Below, in pieces: positions 46,270 to 56,109 of a stretch of DNA of 64,000 nucleotides. The notes under the pieces were generated by a model that saw nothing but the letters and a program-made list of their open reading frames with translations, made no database searches and was not told the DNA's origin. Every line of letters begins with the position of its first letter. Within the stretch, counting starts at the first letter, position 1. The position numbers were made by a program, and so were the translations under genes. The DNA comes from Saprospiraceae bacterium (GTDB taxonomy: Bacteria; Bacteroidota; Bacteroidia; Chitinophagales; Saprospiraceae), in contig JADJPZ010000004.1 of NCBI GenBank assembly GCA_016713025.1, positions 2,480,001 through 2,544,000 on the forward strand, in the 5' to 3' direction.

Positions 46270-46797
46270 TCAGTATTTTGTAATGATAACCTTTGATGCC
46301 CCACCCAAATTAAATTTGATTGATCCACCATCCTGTTTAAGAGAGTTTTTAATATCAATAATAAAATGCACATCATACGCCTCACCATTTTCTGGACTAA
46401 AATCAACGGGAAATACATTATTCGATTTCCCTAAAAACTTAGAAAAACTCTTTCCATTGGCATAAAACATCATTTCGCCATCCAAAGAAAAACTTAAATA
46501 ACTATGTGATCTACCTGATATGGCCTTACTTGTAATGAATTGTTTTTTGCTAAAATCATTTTGTGTGAGGATGAACTCATTTCTTCCGAAAAAAATATCT
46601 CCTTCAGCTGTACCCTGTCCTGAATCATGTCCTAAAATTTGAAAAACGATGTAGTAAGGGTGGAATGTTATACTCTGATATTCCTCCGCATTGACAAAAG
46701 AGAAATACACTTCGACTACAGGAGGTACTTCTTTGCGACAAGATGATAAAATTGTGATCCCAAAAACAAAAAGAATATGTATGACATTTTTTTTCAT
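46270..46797 (-). CDS. Lipoprotein upstream of the sigma factor
   Basis: 175 residues with lipobox ITILSSC and a 150-residue beta-rich mature domain without recognised motifs. It lies 11 bases upstream of the sigma gene and 2 bases downstream of a 43-codon ORF, so it belongs to the same transcription unit. A role in sensing or in modulating the anti-sigma barrel is conceivable, but only context supports it. Confidence 0.78.
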   Translation of the reverse strand: MKKNVIHILFVFGITILSSCRKEVPPVVEVYFSFVNAEEYQSITFHPYYIVFQILGHDSGQGTAEGDIFFGRNEFILTQNDFSKKQFITSKAISGRSHSYLSFSLDGEMMFYANGKSFSKFLGKSNNVFPVDFSPENGEAYDVHFIIDIKNSLKQDGGSIKFNLGGASKVIITKY

Positions 46798-46799
46798 GA

Positions 46800-46931
46800 T
46801 CAGCTTAAATATTTAGGAATGTGGTCACCATTTCCTGTAGAACTGCACACGGTATGGCTGGAACTTAAAAGTGAGCCGCCACAAGGTTGAGTCTGACTTT
46901 GAAATATTTGGATTATAGGATAGATTTTCAT
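46800..46931 (-). CDS. Putative 43-residue peptide at the head of the sigma operon
   Basis: An open frame from ATG 46931 to TGA 46800 encodes a small protein starting MKIYPIIQIFQSQTQPCGGS and ending HIPKYLS, with two cysteines (PCGG and TVCSS) and many Ser/Thr/Gln. It has no signal peptide or membrane helix. It ends 2 bases before the lipoprotein start, an operon-like spacing. There is no recognisable family and no strong ribosome binding site, so translation is uncertain. Confidence 0.4.
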   Translation of the reverse strand: MKIYPIIQIFQSQTQPCGGSLLSSSHTVCSSTGNGDHIPKYLS

Positions 46932-47111
46932 TTTTAGCACATTATGTGTATGATGTTACCCTTTTTATAATCATGTCTGTTTATTTAGTTCAAAGGTTAG
47001 AAAAATATTGATTTTTTTGTAAACAAAAACCTGTTTCTATTCATTCGTGGCTCTGATTTCGGTTTATAAGTCACCAACTTCACTATCTTCGCGCAAAATT
47101 TTTGACAATAT

Positions 47112-47648
47112 ATGATTCTTTCAGATATAGAAATACTCAAAAGCATTGAAAATGGTAATATCGTCATTGACCCGTTCAGGGCTGACTGCCTTGGTACCAA
47201 TTCGTACGATGTACATCTCGGAAGATGGCTGGCGGTTTACGATAATCATGAGCTGGATGCGAAAAAGCACAATACCATCCGTCATTTTGAGATCGGAGAA
47301 GATGGTTTTGTTCTTCAGCCCGGCACTTTATACCTGGGTGTGACCGAAGAATATACTGAGACTCATCACACAGTCCCGTTTCTGGAAGGAAAGTCATCTA
47401 TCGGCAGGCTCGGCATCGACATCCACGCTACTGCGGGAAAGGGCGATGTAGGTTTTTGCAATACCTGGACACTGGAAATCTCCTGTGTGCAGCCAGTCAG
47501 GGTATATGCCGGTATGCCTGTGGGCCAACTCATATACTTTAAAGTGGATGGAGAGATCGAAAACTACTACAATAAAAAATCCAATGCAAAATACAATCAC
47601 CGTACCGAAAAACCGGTAGAAAGTATGATGTGGAAAAATAAGTTTTAG
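47112..47648 (+). CDS. dcd: dCTP deaminase
   Basis: 178 residues. The family core FRADCLGTNSYDVHLGRWLAVY at the N-terminus and GKSSIGRLGIDIHATAGKGDVGF in the middle (with catalytic Glu in the FLEGKSS stretch and Arg in IGRLG) are clear. The C-terminal YNKKSNAKYNHRTEKP closes over the nucleotide. The trimeric cytoplasmic enzyme deaminates dCTP to dUTP for thymidylate synthesis. It is a single-gene unit, diverging from the sigma operon. Confidence 0.95.
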   Translation: MILSDIEILKSIENGNIVIDPFRADCLGTNSYDVHLGRWLAVYDNHELDAKKHNTIRHFEIGEDGFVLQPGTLYLGVTEEYTETHHTVPFLEGKSSIGRLGIDIHATAGKGDVGFCNTWTLEISCVQPVRVYAGMPVGQLIYFKVDGEIENYYNKKSNAKYNHRTEKPVESMMWKNKF

Positions 47649-47774
47649 CCATCATTGAAGAGATTCTTTTCATTTAGAATCTATAGCCGATGACTTCGTG
47701 TAACAAATTGCCAAAATAGGGAGTTTGTAAAATATACCGACGAGAATTTATTTTTCAAATAATTCTGTCGCCAT

Positions 47775-47835
47775 TATGCTCAAAATGAATACAATAGTAG
47801 ATGAATTTTTTGCAAACCAATTTATTTTGAGTATA
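47775..47835. repeat. 61-bp inverted-repeat structure (TATGCTCAAAAT ... ATTTTGAGTATA)
   Basis: 12-base arms with one mismatch enclose 37 bases. The right portion (CAAACCAATTTATTTTGAGTATAA) resembles sequence near 25835-25845. It is likely a remnant of another short element or a strong hairpin after dcd. It forms part of the 558-base gene-free stretch 47649-48206. Confidence 0.5.
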
Positions 47836-47984
47836 ACTTATTATTGGGAAAAACAAAACCTTTACATTACATATTTTTACAATTTATAAATAATTGATTT
47901 TAAGTATTTAAAAATTAATAAAAAATTATAATTTGTATTTAGTTATTATATTTATTCGTAATATTTTAACTAATTTTGCGTTTT

Positions 47985-48139
47985 AGAGTATGTTTAAAAT
48001 TTTTCTTAGCTGTAAATCAAGAGATTATGGTTCTGTCAATAAAATAATCAACGCATTTAGTGACCTAAATAAGGCGGTTATTTTGAAGTCAGGTTCATAA
48101 TATATTGATTTTAAGGCAATATAAATTTAAACATACTCT
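47985..48139 (+). mobile_element. Small element family B, complete copy (about 155 bp)
   Basis: Perfect 14-base terminal inverted repeats AGAGTATGTTTAAA and TTTAAACATACTCT. Outside GAGTATG...CATACTC the flanks read TTA on both sides, compatible with a 3-bp target duplication. The interior is non-coding and matches the copy at 34504-34626 in reverse orientation. It sits in the leader of the TPR gene, just after a TAATTTTG -7 element at 47971-47978, and could alter that gene's expression. The TNA-like target suggests mobilisation by an IS5-family transposase (inference). Confidence 0.8.
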
Positions 48140-48206
48140 TAATATAGTTCTATCGTTGAGCTCTAACTTGATATTTTGCAAAACAGAATAAATTTATAAA
48201 TTAAGA

Positions 48207-51200
48207 ATGCGTACCACATCTATCCTGTTCGTTATCATTTGTTGTCACTACTCAATAGTATTTTGTCAGGAAAATGCAGCGAGCATTGACAGACTTTCTG
48301 ACTACAAGATGGGGCAATACTTTTTCAGCCAGAATCTTTTCGGCCCGACCAGATATGCCCAAAACAAGTTCATTCATCAGGTGGCTCCTGTCACTGATTT
48401 TGATTTTTCGTTGCTTAAGGATGATGCCGGTGCCATGCATGGCATTTCAGGGATCAGACTTGATTTGCCCAGTGGTGAAAACGAATTACTCACATTTATA
48501 TCAGAAAAATATCCTGACCCAACCACTACACCAGCCATTCTTGAGTTAGGTAGTTACTATTACGATAAGAGATGGTTTAAAAAATGTATTGATGCCTATG
48601 CGATGGTAGATGCTGAAAATCTTTCGGACTATGACAAAAGTGAATCAAGTTTCAAAAAAGGCTATGCACATTTTGCTCTAAAAGAATTTAAGGAGGCTCG
48701 GAGTGAATTCAACAAAATAAAGGAAATCAGAAACGAATTTTATTATCCCTGTAATTACTATAATGGTCTAAGTGATTATTTTACAGGAAATTACAATGGT
48801 GCCATTGCATCATTTGAAAAGGTAAAAAATTCGGATACATACAGGTCATTTATACCTTTCTATCTGGCACAGATATATTTTGCTCAAAAACAATATGATA
48901 AGGTCATCCAGCAAGGCGAAGAAGCGCTCAGTGATAATAATCTGCGCAATAGAAAAGAAATAAGACAACTGACAGGTCAGGCATACTTTAATACAGAAAA
49001 TTATAGTAAAGCACTACCACATCTCGAGTATTATGAAGCAAATACTGAAAAACTCACTGTGGAAGAATTTTTTCAATTAGCATTCACTCAGTACAAATTA
49101 AAAAAATATGCTGATGCCACAAAAAACTTCAGAGAATTGCATCTTTTGGAGAATAGACTCGGACAACTTGTCAATTATTATCTTGCAGATTGTTACTACA
49201 GGACAGGCGACCTGACATCTGCGAGAGCCGCATTTAAAAAGGTCTCTCAGATGACTTTTGAGAAAAAAATGCAGGAAGAAGCCACTTTTAATTATGGAAA
49301 ACTGTCAGCAGAAGCGGGATTTGAACGGGAAGCCATCAATACTCTTTCCAAAATTGATAAATCATCTCCGTATTACAAGGAAGCTGACAAAATAGTGGGC
49401 GAATTGCTGGAAAGCATGAGCGATTATACTGCTGTGATGCAAATAATAGATGGTATGTCGTCTACCACGGAGAAGATAAAATTGGTGTATCAAAATGCTG
49501 CATTGAAACTTGGTATGCAGTCTTATAATAGCGGAATGACGGATGATGCATTGAAGGCTTTTGAGAAATCAAAAAAGTTTAATCTAAGCAAATCTATACA
49601 AGCTCAAAATACATTCTGGATCAGTCAAATCCAACATGAAAAGGGCAATTACAAAGCTTCCATCAAAGGATTTGATGACTATTTTGATATATCCAATGGT
49701 CTGGATGGCCTGCCTGATGAATCATCTCCCATCAGTGCTCACTATACTCAAGGATATAACTACCTGATGCTGAAAGAATACTGGAATGCTGAAAAAAGCT
49801 TCAAAAATGTACTGGTAGGTTTCAACTTGAATACCACACCTTTAAAAAACAAAGACCTGATAAACAAAATCTGGCCTGATGCGATCATACGTACAGGTGA
49901 CTGTTTGTTTAAAAGCAGAAAATTTCAGGATGCGGCAGGATTCTACTCACAGGCTATCAATAAAAAACAAGGAAATTTTGTCTATGCCATGTACCAGAAA
50001 GCTATCATCGAAGGCCTAACAGGTGACGTTTCGGAAAAGATAATAAGTCTGAAGGAAATCATAAAAAATCATCCCAGTTCCGAATATGCAGATGATGCAC
50101 TGATGCAGTTGGGAGATGCATATTTTGAGATGGATAATGTTGAAAATGCTTATGTAGTTTTTTCCGATCTTGTACAAAGATACAGCAACAGCCCAATGGT
50201 CAATGGAGCTTTACTCAAGCTTGGCCTGATTGCTTACAACAAAGGGGACCTCAACACATCAATTAAGCAGTATAAAGCTGTGATGCAAAACAATCCTTCA
50301 TCCAAAGAAGCAGAAAGTGCCATTTTAGGTCTTCAGGAGATATATATCAACGACCTGGGAAAATCAGAAGAGTATGTGGCCTATGTGAGTTCACTGCCGG
50401 GATACAAGGTATCAGATACTGCTGCAGACTCTCTGGCGTACATGGTAGGAGTACTTAGATACAATGAAGGTGAATATGAAAAAGCCGTAGCTGGTTTCAG
50501 TAATTATCTTTCCAAATATCCTTCCGGTATCAATAAAATAAAAGCCTATTATTATCGGGCAGAATCAAATACGCTGCTGAAAAAATATAATGCAGGTCTT
50601 GAAGATTATGAAATCCTAATAAAAGCCGGCAATTCGGAATTTTATACTCAATCACTAAGGAAAGCGGCATTGATTGCTTACAATTATACACAGGCATTTG
50701 ATAAAGCGTACACATACTATGATCTGTACTATAGTCAGGTGACTGATGAAGATGAAAAATTCAAAGCTGCAACCGGAGCACTCAGAAGTGCATTTCGGAT
50801 CGCCAACAGTGAAGGCATAAAAAACATGCCAACATCGTAGTCAATAGCAAAAAAGCTGACAATGAAGACAAGTCCACCGCCTACTACTATCTGGCCAGAA
50901 CATGGTATAAAGAAAATAATCTGGAAAATGCTTTTCGGCATTTTCATCTATTGGCGATGCAGTAAACACCAATCAGGCAGCAGAAGCAAGGTATATGATG
51001 GCCGAAATCCTGTATAAACAAAAACAAATAGACAAAGCAGAAAAACAAAGCAATCTTGCCAATGAAAAAAATTCAGCGTATCCATACTGGATAGCAAAGT
51101 CACTGATATTGCTTTCTGATATTTATATTGACAAAAAAGACCTTTTCAATGGCAGGGCTGCACTGGAAGCCGTGATAGAAAACTTTCCTGAAGATCAGGA

Positions 51201-51315
51201 ATTGCAAACCATCGCAAAAACCAAGCTAAAAGCTATCGAAGAGCTTGAAAAACAAAAGACAAGGATCAAAACACCCTCCAACAATCTGATGGAATTTCAT
51301 TCAGGTGGCTATTGA
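48207..51315 (+). CDS. Large secreted tetratricopeptide-repeat protein (two homopolymer frameshifts)
   Basis: About 1035 residues when read across two -1 shifts. It has a signal peptide ending near VFCQE, then repeated 34-residue TPR units almost end to end, many with the Ala/Gly/Tyr pattern (for example YFSQNLFGPTRYAQNKF, then GNYNGAIASFEKV, KEFKEARSEF, YADATKNFREL). The frame breaks at a run of six A (50819-50824); one more A gives GIKKHANIVVNSKK. It breaks again at four T (50932-50935); one more T gives ENAFSAFSSIGDAVNTN. Both repairs restore TPR sequence. It is probably periplasmic or outer-membrane associated, acting as a scaffold for the barrel protein encoded 31 bases downstream. Confidence 0.85.
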
Positions 51316-51346
51316 TTTCATTGAAAATGTATAAACAGATAAACAT

Positions 51347-52987
51347 ATGCAAAATAATATCAAATATATAAATATCCTTTTTTTCGTATTGCCTGCAATA
51401 CTTTTCTCACAAAAGGACACAACTAAGACAGACCTGAAAATCAATCAGGTAGAAGTGGTCAAGGCCTTTGAAGTGACACTGGAAGAATCCCGAAAAACAG
51501 ATATAAAACCAGTCATTCCAGAGCAAAAACCGTACAACCCGAATTATAAATATGATATTTCTATCGTTCCTGCAAATCTGAAATATCCCGACCCGCAGAT
51601 CAAACCTCTTGCAATGAATCCGGATGCCCCCTTTAAAATACAAAAAGGGTATCTGCAGGCTGTCTATGGTATCAGAAAAAATCCTGAACTGATGGCAGGC
51701 TACCACACTTCCAAAAAAGAAACCTACGATGCCGGTATCCATCTCCAGTATGAATCACTCGACAACAACAACACACTCCCTTACCAACAATACAGAAACA
51801 CCATCGCCGATGTATACGGAAACTACATGCTCAAAGAAAATATGAAGCTCTATGGAAACGTCAATACAGCTTTCAGAAAACGATATTTGTTTCATGATGA
51901 TATCGGGGTAGACACATTATACTCAAAAGATCAATCAGCCCGCAACATCAACAGATATGAAATAGTAGCAGGTATAGCAAATGCTGAACCAACAAAATAT
52001 CATTTCAACTATGATTTCAGGATTGGTGTTGACAATCTTTCGATGACAAATACCAGTGTAAGAGAAAATGGGATGAAAGCTGGAGTCAAACTTGAAAAAC
52101 TCTTTAAAAAGAACTCCGTCATCTCCATCGAAGGAGATTTCAATTATACAGCATTCAATGGTAAAAAGGAGTTGAGCATCACTACTGCAATGCTAAAACC
52201 TACATTCAAGACAAAATACAAAAACCTGATACTGCAAGCAGGAGTCAATGCTTTGTATAGCAGTGATGACAATTCAGCTTTGTTTCCGGAGATATATCTG
52301 TCTTATGGCATAGCAGGACCAGTACTACAGATCTATGCCGGAGTAGGACAAGATCAGTACACCAATCACTTCAGAAATGTCAGTCTGAGAAATCCTTTTT
52401 TGGCCAATGATCCCGACTCTCTCATCAATACTGTATTCAGAAAGTATTATGCCGGTCTGAAAGGTCAATACTCCTTTATCACTTATCAGTTTTCAGGGGG
52501 TCTGAAGGATGCCAATGATATGATGTTTATGACAAATAAAAAGTCAGATGTGCGTTACTTTGATATGATATATAGCGATGCCAATATTATATTCTTATCT
52601 GGAAATATAGAGTTTGAAGTATCCGAATACCTTAGCCTTGGTGGATGGATCAATCAAAATATATTTAAACTATCCACTCTTCCTGAAGCATGGCATACTC
52701 CAAATCTCGAGGGCAATGTTTTCGGGCGTTCCAAACTCCTCGGCGAAAAACTGGAATTGACTGCAGATTTGTATTTTGGCAGCCGATTGCCCTATCTGAA
52801 TAAAAACAATACAACATCCAAAAGCAATGCTCTTCTGGACCTGAATGTAGGAGTAAAATACAATCTGACAGAAAAAGTCGGCTTCTTCATTCGCGGTACC
52901 AACCTTCTGGACAATAAATTTGAAAGATGGTACGGATATCCTGCAGTAGGTATCAACGGGATGGCAGGAGTTAAGGTGGTTTTTTGA
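51347..52987 (+). CDS. TonB-dependent-receptor-like outer-membrane beta-barrel protein
   Basis: 546 residues with a signal peptide (ILFFVLPAILFSQ), a Pro-rich periplasmic stretch (residues ~30-95), then a long series of amphipathic strands. It finishes with RGTNLLDNKFERWYGYPAVG and MAGVKVVF, the hallmark of TonB-dependent receptor barrels with a C-terminal Phe. No full plug domain or TonB box is obvious, so it is shorter than true receptors. It lies 31 bases after the TPR gene, and the two probably form a functional pair in the outer membrane. The substrate is unknown. Confidence 0.78.
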   Translation: MQNNIKYINILFFVLPAILFSQKDTTKTDLKINQVEVVKAFEVTLEESRKTDIKPVIPEQKPYNPNYKYDISIVPANLKYPDPQIKPLAMNPDAPFKIQKGYLQAVYGIRKNPELMAGYHTSKKETYDAGIHLQYESLDNNNTLPYQQYRNTIADVYGNYMLKENMKLYGNVNTAFRKRYLFHDDIGVDTLYSKDQSARNINRYEIVAGIANAEPTKYHFNYDFRIGVDNLSMTNTSVRENGMKAGVKLEKLFKKNSVISIEGDFNYTAFNGKKELSITTAMLKPTFKTKYKNLILQAGVNALYSSDDNSALFPEIYLSYGIAGPVLQIYAGVGQDQYTNHFRNVSLRNPFLANDPDSLINTVFRKYYAGLKGQYSFITYQFSGGLKDANDMMFMTNKKSDVRYFDMIYSDANIIFLSGNIEFEVSEYLSLGGWINQNIFKLSTLPEAWHTPNLEGNVFGRSKLLGEKLELTADLYFGSRLPYLNKNNTTSKSNALLDLNVGVKYNLTEKVGFFIRGTNLLDNKFERWYGYPAVGINGMAGVKVVF

Positions 52988-52999
52988 AAAATCGGTATC

Positions 53000-53158
53000 T
53001 CATAGATATTGCTGACATCAAATCTCTGGTCCAACGCATTGATCGTCAACCCTTGTTCGGTTAGCGCATCGTTCAAAATACTCATACTTCGGTTGGTTCA
53101 TTGTTCGGTTAGCATGTTCTTCATCGTTCAAATCGTTCATTACTCCAATCAGGCTACA
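53000..53158. repeat. Degenerate TTCGGTT/TTCGTTC word repeats between converging genes
   Basis: The gap between the barrel gene and the end of ppc is full of related words (TTGTTCGGTTAGC twice, TTCGGTTGGTTCATTGTTCGG, ATCGTTCAAATCGTTCATT). It looks like a further example of the low-complexity spacers seen after the permease genes. No gene is seen. Confidence 0.5.
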
Positions 53159-55726
53159 TCACGCCGAATTCCTGCCGGCATTGATGATACCAAATGCACA
53201 ACGGATGACCACTTTTATAAATGTTGGTATCAATGGATCATCAGCTTCCATATGCATCAACTGAGTGAGTGCATATTGTTGTATCGTATTGAGCGGTAAG
53301 GTGATACGTTCTCTCATACCTACTGACATCCTTTCCACCGGATATTCCTGCATCAGCATATCATGATCTCCAAGCAATAAGAGATTCTTTTTTGTCAGAT
53401 GGTACTCATCATTTATCTTTTTTCGGATGATGCCATATTTGGGATGGTCAGCCACGTGTGCCGTCAATGGCATAAATGTTTTAAATAGTGTCATCTCACT
53501 ATTGTCTATCAGTGTGCGCAGAAAAAGAGACTTCCTGTATAATTCCTTAAATTTTTCAAATTTGCCTTCATGTTTTATTTGTTCCAAAGCAGTACCAAGT
53601 CCATAAAATCCCGGGACATTTTGTTTGATCATCGTCCAGGAAGCTACAAACGGGATGGCCCTGAGGTCCTTGATGGTCAATTTATCTGTTTTTCCTCTTT
53701 TAGCCGGTCTGCTGCCTACATTGGTCTGACTGAAATACTTCAATGGACTGACCTCCGACATGTATTCTACAAAATCAGGATCATTTTTAAGTTCAAGGTA
53801 GGCATTGTGACTGATTTCAGCTACGTGAAAGATCAGGTTTTCTTCCTTATCGGTAAAATTGGACTGACTGTCCTGATTTAGATTATTGGTAATACCTGCA
53901 TTGATCAGTTGTTCGATATTGTACCTTGCAGAATCTATCACCCCAAAATTTGAACTGACGGTCTGGCCCTGGATAGTAAGTTGGATTTCTTTACTGGAAA
54001 TATCTTTATCCATAGATGCATAAAACTTGTGCGTCTTTCCGCCTCCACGTGCAGGTGGACCACCCCGACCATCAAAAAACATGATATCGAGTCCATATAG
54101 CTTGGCTTGTTTGCTCAATTCTTCTTTAGCCCTGTAGATCATCCAATTGGCCATCAGATAACCACCATCTTTGGTACCGTCACTGAAACCCAGCATGATC
54201 GTCTGACTGTCATGTCTCCTGCTGAGGTGCTCCCTGTAGTATGGAGTTTCATAAAGGGCTCTCATGATTTCAGGAGCTCTGACGAGATCATCTATCGTTT
54301 CAAACAAAGGGATGATATCTACATGGATACTATTCTTATCCCAACCGGAATATCGAAACAGGGCAAGGAGTTCTATTACATTCAGATAACTTCTGCATTG
54401 GCTGATGATATATCTGTGACATGAAGACTCTCCGTAGTGTCCCTGAATCTCACGGATGGTGGCTATAGTCCTGATAGTATCAGCATACAATTCATTATCA
54501 ATGGATTCCGGAGTTACTGATCCTTCAACATTAAGAAGAAACTCAGCTTTTTGTGTATCATCAAGTGTAGAGTAATGTTCCAATTGTCCATTGATCTTCA
54601 GTATAGTATCTACGACTTCAGTATGTATAGCATTTTCTTGTCTGACGTCAACAAATGCAAAGTGCAACCCAAAACAATTGACTTTATCGATCATACTGCT
54701 CACCATATTGACAAAAAGGCTGTTATGATGGTCGTCAAGTAGTTTTTTTATCTCAGTCAATGGCTTGAGCAGGTCCTCAGGTGTCTTTATTGTCTCAGAT
54801 GTTCTTAAAAAAGCCTGTTCGTACAGCCTGATTTCCAGATTGGATATAATATGATCCACCCCACTGAAAGTGAGCCGCCTTTTTATCCTCCTGATATCTC
54901 TGTAATAACACTTCAGCAAGGCTAAATGCAACGAAGTGGCTACCTTGAAAGTAGTGTCTGCTTTGACAAATGGGTTGCCGTCTCTGTCGCCACCGGGCCA
55001 GAATCCCATCCTGATGACAGGTTGAAATGCCGGGTCTAAAAATGGTAAACTCTCTTTATACTCCTGCATGATATCAGAGATACTACGGTAAAAGATGTTT
55101 TCCAGAAACCAAATCAGACTCACAGCCTCATCATAAGGAGTAGGTTTTTGTTTGTTTAAAAACGGAGTTTTCCCCAATTGTTGTAATAGTAAATTGACAC
55201 TTTCAGTATCATTGTTTTTCAACGAAATGGCCAGGTCATGGATGATACCAAGTACAGATCCGGGATAGAACTGTGTAGGGTGTGCAGTAAGTACCAATCT
55301 TACACAAAAATCCCTGAGAATACTGCTATCTGCTTCTTTTATCTTTTTTGCAAAATAGTCATTTTCCAGTTGTTTCAGCGTACCATTGCCCTTCATATCA
55401 TTGATTTTGCTGTAAGCGGCATCTTCCAATGCATCAAAAAGCACGATCTGTCGTTCTATATACTGAACAAATCTGAATAACAGATCCAGTTTTTGCTGTT
55501 TGCCGGTAAATTCAGTATGGGATTCAAAGAACTTCTCAATGATTTCTTCAGGTGTCTTTTGATACGCATAACCATCTTCACAATTGGAAAGCAGCAGTGA
55601 AAGCAAGATACCTGTCTTTTCAATTTTGTGAAAAGGAAGAGATAAAAAAAGGCTATTGTATAGCTGAAACTTTATGGCTACATCATTATGGAAATGCTGG
55701 AGACTTCTTGATAAAACGTCAGGCAT
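53159..55726 (-). CDS. ppc: Phosphoenolpyruvate carboxylase
   Basis: 855 residues from the ATG at 55726. An in-frame ATG at 55894 adds 56 unrelated residues and lies upstream of the promoter. Key motifs are present: LTAHPTQFYPGSVL with the catalytic His, FWPGGDRDGNPFV, GFSDGTKDGGYLMANW with the catalytic Lys, and FFDGRGGPPARGGGKTHKF with the Arg/His loop. It carboxylates PEP to oxaloacetate, replenishing the TCA cycle. The C-terminus ends GRNSA, where most enzymes end RNTG; this tail contributes to allosteric aspartate/malate control, so regulation may differ. Confidence 0.95.
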   Translation of the reverse strand: MPDVLSRSLQHFHNDVAIKFQLYNSLFLSLPFHKIEKTGILLSLLLSNCEDGYAYQKTPEEIIEKFFESHTEFTGKQQKLDLLFRFVQYIERQIVLFDALEDAAYSKINDMKGNGTLKQLENDYFAKKIKEADSSILRDFCVRLVLTAHPTQFYPGSVLGIIHDLAISLKNNDTESVNLLLQQLGKTPFLNKQKPTPYDEAVSLIWFLENIFYRSISDIMQEYKESLPFLDPAFQPVIRMGFWPGGDRDGNPFVKADTTFKVATSLHLALLKCYYRDIRRIKRRLTFSGVDHIISNLEIRLYEQAFLRTSETIKTPEDLLKPLTEIKKLLDDHHNSLFVNMVSSMIDKVNCFGLHFAFVDVRQENAIHTEVVDTILKINGQLEHYSTLDDTQKAEFLLNVEGSVTPESIDNELYADTIRTIATIREIQGHYGESSCHRYIISQCRSYLNVIELLALFRYSGWDKNSIHVDIIPLFETIDDLVRAPEIMRALYETPYYREHLSRRHDSQTIMLGFSDGTKDGGYLMANWMIYRAKEELSKQAKLYGLDIMFFDGRGGPPARGGGKTHKFYASMDKDISSKEIQLTIQGQTVSSNFGVIDSARYNIEQLINAGITNNLNQDSQSNFTDKEENLIFHVAEISHNAYLELKNDPDFVEYMSEVSPLKYFSQTNVGSRPAKRGKTDKLTIKDLRAIPFVASWTMIKQNVPGFYGLGTALEQIKHEGKFEKFKELYRKSLFLRTLIDNSEMTLFKTFMPLTAHVADHPKYGIIRKKINDEYHLTKKNLLLLGDHDMLMQEYPVERMSVGMRERITLPLNTIQQYALTQLMHMEADDPLIPTFIKVVIRCAFGIINAGRNSA

Positions 55727-55751
55727 GATAAAGAGTTGATTGCAATGAGTA

Positions 55752-55759
55752 CAAAGATA
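55752..55759 (-). promoter_or_regulatory. Promoter -7 element of ppc (TATCTTTG)
   Basis: On the minus strand TATCTTTG matches TANNTTTG, with ATG in place of TTG 19 bases upstream. Transcription would start near 55745, about 20 bases before the ATG at 55726, which fixes that start. The rest of the 383-base divergent region to 56109 shows only a TAATTTTG element (56065-56072, plus strand) for the next gene. Confidence 0.6.
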
Positions 55760-56109
55760 AAGCAAATGATCTAAATACCATATTTTATTCTGAAAAACAG
55801 GATTTATTTTAGATGAATTCAGAATAAATAACGGAAAGAGTAGATAATATCTAATGGATGTTACTACTATTTTTGGTTTGGGGTCACTTTGCATGCAGTA
55901 TCAAACGATGGTATAGGACAACACCATAAAAATAATACTCCAGAAAGCCAAAATTGAAATCAAGAAGTAAGCACGAAAAGGAGTGAAATTGAAAAGCAAA
56001 TTTAAATAATTAAGAATGGATAATCAAAATTCGGAAAAACCTCCTCAAATCAATTTATATACCTAATTTTGACAGACATTTACACCAAAAAAGCTTTGAA
56101 TAAAAAATC

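Noticed and set aside
55727..55894. 56-residue N-terminal extension of PEP carboxylase
   Set aside because: It precedes the -7 element at 55752-55759 and is not part of the enzyme fold.
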